A DNA stretch of 9,004 bases, from assembly GCA_051000395.1 (NCBI GenBank), contig JBPCOI010000016.1, forward strand, positions 1-9,004, given 5' to 3'. The notes beneath the pieces were generated by a model. It had not been told where the DNA came from. It searched no databases and saw nothing but the letters and a program-made list of their open reading frames with translations. Each line of letters begins with the position of its first letter. The first letter of the stretch is position 1. A program made the translations under genes and the position numbers. This document shows, one piece after another, positions 5,424 through 9,004 of the stretch. The stretch is from JBPCOI01 sp051000395. GTDB taxonomy: Bacteria; Actinomycetota; Actinomycetes; Mycobacteriales; Jatrophihabitantaceae.

Positions 5424-6268
5424 GGCGCCTTCACCAGCCCCATCGCGACGAGGTCGGCCACCGGCTCGTCGATGCTGCACGTGCCGAACGAGCAGAACAT
5501 CGCCCGGATCGCCGGGACGTCGGCGGCGCTCAGGGCGCCGACCTGCTCCGCGACCGCGAGCGGGTCCTGCTCGCGCAGGCTGGCAGCGGTCGCGGAGGCG
5601 CTACCGCTCGCGGCGGCGACGCGTGCGGCGAGGATGACGTTGAGGAAGCCGTGGTGCTCGAACTTCGTCGCGGTGTCGCGGTGCCGCACGGCGTTGTGCA
5701 GCCCGGCGGTGCACTTGAACGCGAGCCGCTCGGCGGCACACATGACGATCGGCGCGGCCAGCTCCGGCTCGCTGTGGAAGGTGTCGATCGACGTGCCGCC
5801 GGTGCGCAGCTTGAGGCGCAGCCCCTCGGCGCTGAGCTCGTGCACGTGCCTCTCGTCGATGCGCGACACGGCGATCTCGACGTAACACGGCAGCCCGCCG
5901 CTGAAGTGCGGGGCGAGCGCGGTGATGGCCTGGCTGAGCCGGTGCTGCTTCAGCGGCACCTCGATCGCGCGCAGGCGCAGCGCGGGATGCTCGCGCTGCG
6001 CAGCCCGCAGGTAGGGCAGATCGTCGAGTCCGTCGGGAACGACCGCGGCGACGTCGAACGGCGCGAGGCCGAGCTGCTCGACGAGCCCGGCGAGGATGGG
6101 CAGCCGGCGCACGTTGCAGACGAAGGGACCAAGCAGCTCGCTGTACCACGACAGCCGGTGCCGCGCGTGGCCGGCAACCGCCTCGGGCAGCTTGAGATCG
6201 GCTGGCGGGTAGAGCGCCGCGTCGTCCAGCAGCCCGGTGAACAGGGCGCTCAGGTGGGTGCTGTTCAC
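5420..6268 (-). CDS. Conserved protein of unknown function between hmgA and fahA
   Basis: This 282-residue protein is not one I can assign to a named family. It has no signal peptide or membrane segment, so it should be cytoplasmic. After an N-terminal helix (HLSALFTGLLDDAALYPPAD), alternating helices and strands suggest an alpha/beta barrel: FDVAAVVPD, ALRLRAIEVPL, PCYVEIAVS, GLRLKLRTGG (149-158), RLAFKCTAGLHNAVRH (181-196) and HHGFLNVILAA (205-215). The Lys-bearing strand ends (K153, K185) and the Gly/His-rich loops are probable active-site elements. GTG at 6268 overlaps the hmgA stop as GTGA, and the stop overlaps fahA's GTG the same way; a longer frame starts with an Arg-rich stretch and is rejected. 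Position between the two enzymes suggests a role in homogentisate degradation, perhaps the maleylacetoacetate isomerase step; it shows no glutathione-transferase fold. This role is inference. Confidence 0.85.
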   Translation of the reverse strand: MNSTHLSALFTGLLDDAALYPPADLKLPEAVAGHARHRLSWYSELLGPFVCNVRRLPILAGLVEQLGLAPFDVAAVVPDGLDDLPYLRAAQREHPALRLRAIEVPLKQHRLSQAITALAPHFSGGLPCYVEIAVSRIDERHVHELSAEGLRLKLRTGGTSIDTFHSEPELAAPIVMCAAERLAFKCTAGLHNAVRHRDTATKFEHHGFLNVILAARVAAASGSASATAASLREQDPLAVAEQVGALSAADVPAIRAMFCSFGTCSIDEPVADLVAMGLVKAP

Positions 6269-7470
6269 GATGTCGGGCCGCGTCCTGACCACGACCAGGC
6301 GTAGGCGCCGTCGTCGCACGCACGGCCCGCTTCCCCGAGTCGCAGCGGGCGGAAGGTATCGACCATCACCGCGAGCTCGTCGAAGTACTCCACCCCGATC
6401 GAGCGTTCGTATGCTCCCGGCTGTGGCCCGTGCGAATGACCGCCCGGATGCAGGCTGATCGAGCCCTCGCCGATGCCCGATCCCTTGCGTGCCTCGTAGT
6501 CGCCACCGCAGTAGAACATCACCTCGTCAGAGTCGACATTGGCGTGGTAATACGGCACGGGGATCGACAGCGGGTGGTAGTCGACCTTGCGCGGGACGAA
6601 GTTGCAGATCACGAAGTTGTGTCCCTCGAACACCTGGTGCGCCGGCGGGGGCTGATGCACCCGCCCGGTGATCGGCTCGAAGTCGGCGACGTTGAAGGTG
6701 TAGGGGTACAGGCAGCCGTCCCAACCCACGACGTCGAACGGGTGGTGCGGCACGGTGTGCACCGTGCCGGCGACCCCGCTGCCCCCGCTGCCCCGATGTT
6801 TGACGTAGACCTCCACGTCGTGACCGTCGGCTGGCGCCGCTTCGCCCGGACCGTGCAGGTCGCGCTCGCAGTAGGGCGCGTGCTCGAGCAACTGCCCGAA
6901 CTTCGACAGGTAGCGGCGCGCCGGCGTGATGTGCGAGTTGGCCTCGATGCAGTAGGCGCGCAACGGCTCCTCGCCGAGCGGGACCCAGCGGTGCGTGGTC
7001 GCGCGGGGCAGCAGCACGTAGTCGCCTGGGTGGGCCTGCAGCGGACCGAACACCGTGTCGACGGTGGCCTCGCCCGACTCGATGTAGACGCACTCGTCGC
7101 CGATCGCGTTGCGGTACAGCGGCGACGCGGCGCCGGCGACGGCGTAGGAGATCCGTACGTCGTCGTTGCCCAGCACGAGCCGGCGCCCGGTGACGACGTC
7201 GGTCTCGCCGACGGCCTGGCCCGCGAACAGCTCGTGCAGCCTGAGGTGGCGGGGGACAAGCGGTTCGTTCGGGGTGCTGGCCTGCTCGGGCAGCTGCCAC
7301 GTCCGGGCGTCGACGATCGCGGACGGTATCTCGCGGTGGTAGAGCAACGAGGAGTCCGAGAAGAAGCCGTCCTCGCCCATCAGCTCCTCGAAGTACAGCC
7401 TGCCCTCCGGATCGCGGTGCTGGGTGTGCCGCTTTGGCGGCACGCTGCCGCGCCGCTGGTAGTAGGCCAT
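6265..7470 (-). CDS. hmgA: Homogentisate 1,2-dioxygenase
   Basis: This cytoplasmic Fe(II) enzyme opens the ring of homogentisate with O2 to give maleylacetoacetate, in tyrosine and phenylalanine breakdown. The 401-residue protein shows the actinobacterial N-terminus MAYYQRRGSVPPKRHTQHRD then RLYFEELMGEDGFFSDSSLLYH, a cupin core (ESGEATVDTVFGPLQAHPGD, YVLLPRATTHRWVP), and the C-terminal iron-binding cupin with PYYHANVDSDE and SLHPGGHSHGP. By comparison with human HGD (H335, E341, H371), probable ligands are H309, E316 (or D315) and H347. ATG at 7470 has GGGAG (7482-7478) seven bases upstream; a longer frame to 7554 overlaps only non-coding sequence. It is first of three coupled genes, its TGA overlapping the next GTG, and it follows gltA by 91 bp. 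No operator is evident. Confidence 0.93.
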   Translation of the reverse strand: MAYYQRRGSVPPKRHTQHRDPEGRLYFEELMGEDGFFSDSSLLYHREIPSAIVDARTWQLPEQASTPNEPLVPRHLRLHELFAGQAVGETDVVTGRRLVLGNDDVRISYAVAGAASPLYRNAIGDECVYIESGEATVDTVFGPLQAHPGDYVLLPRATTHRWVPLGEEPLRAYCIEANSHITPARRYLSKFGQLLEHAPYCERDLHGPGEAAPADGHDVEVYVKHRGSGGSGVAGTVHTVPHHPFDVVGWDGCLYPYTFNVADFEPITGRVHQPPPAHQVFEGHNFVICNFVPRKVDYHPLSIPVPYYHANVDSDEVMFYCGGDYEARKGSGIGEGSISLHPGGHSHGPQPGAYERSIGVEYFDELAVMVDTFRPLRLGEAGRACDDGAYAWSWSGRGPTS

Positions 7471-7533
7471 CACTGATCTCCCGGGATCGACGACGATGTC
7501 ATTCGCAGGTGTCGTCCCTCTTCCTAGCCCACT

Positions 7534-7551
7534 CGCGCCGCCGCCGGCGCG
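7534..7551 (-). terminator. GC hairpin after gltA, possible weak terminator
   Basis: CGCGCCG and CGGCGCG form a perfect 7-bp stem with a 4-base loop, beginning 10 bases past the gltA stop on the minus strand. No T-run follows, so it is not a standard intrinsic terminator, though actinobacteria often use U-poor hairpins. It could end gltA transcription or allow partial read-through into hmgA. Confidence 0.35.
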
Positions 7552-7561
7552 CAAGGGGCGC

Positions 7562-8866
<1,305 letters not shown>

Positions 8867-9004
8867 CGGCGCATTCCCTTCTCGGCCTTCGGTGCTTGGC
8901 ACCCTACTGCGCGCGCACCTCGGGGCGCGCACCCGGCTTCGGAGCCTGTAAGGTTCCGCTTTACTGCCTTTGTGATGGAGGTCGGGGGGAGGAGGGATCA
9001 GGGG
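8867..9004. promoter_or_regulatory. Upstream region of gltA, with a 9-bp direct repeat
   Basis: This 138-base stretch should contain the gltA promoter. GCGCGCACC occurs twice (8911-8919 and 8925-8933) at a 14-bp period. I see no convincing -35/-10 pair. A purine-rich run, GGGGGGAGGAGGGATCA, ends near the right edge and could be a ribosome site for a divergent gene beginning outside the window, which cannot be tested here. Confidence 0.3.

Noticed and set aside
4989..5885. Plus-strand open frame of 298 codons
   Set aside because: Antisense to fahA and the unknown gene, both supported by motifs or coupled overlaps.
6430..7476. Plus-strand open frame of 348 codons opposite hmgA
   Set aside because: It mirrors hmgA codon structure, shows no family motif, and hmgA itself is strongly supported.

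Overview
The window is high-GC DNA with GTG/TTG starts, tightly packed genes and an actinobacterial gene set: an RskA-like anti-sigma factor, a FitA/VapB-VapC pair, an actinobacterial-style homogentisate dioxygenase, and hexameric-type citrate synthase. I read it as an actinobacterial chromosome; the genus cannot be fixed from sequence alone.

Left part (1 to about 1180) looks accessory. It holds the 3' end of a zinc-ribbon protein cut by the window edge, a small helix-turn-helix gene broken by two compensating frameshifts, and an intact type II toxin-antitoxin operon on the minus strand. The antitoxin is preceded by a perfect 16-bp inverted repeat with a 3-bp centre that overlaps a good -10 box, and the predicted transcript is leaderless.

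The centre (1465 to 4227) holds an orphan SRPBCC/START-like protein, a small zinc-ribbon protein, an ECF sigma factor with its membrane anti-sigma factor (minus strand), and a divergent Ala-rich lipoprotein.

The right part (4224 to 8866) is four minus-strand genes in transcription order: gltA (citrate synthase), hmgA (homogentisate 1,2-dioxygenase), a 282-residue protein of unknown function, and fahA (fumarylacetoacetase). The last three are joined by two GTGA stop/start overlaps, so they form one coupled tyrosine/phenylalanine-degradation unit. hmgA makes maleylacetoacetate and fahA consumes fumarylacetoacetate. The unknown gene sits exactly where the maleylacetoacetate isomerase step falls, and no zeta-class glutathione transferase gene is visible here. 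Since most actinobacteria use mycothiol rather than glutathione, this protein is the best candidate for something undescribed: a glutathione-independent isomerase or another pathway factor. The pathway yields fumarate and acetoacetate, which feed the TCA cycle that gltA opens, although gltA may simply be a neighbour.
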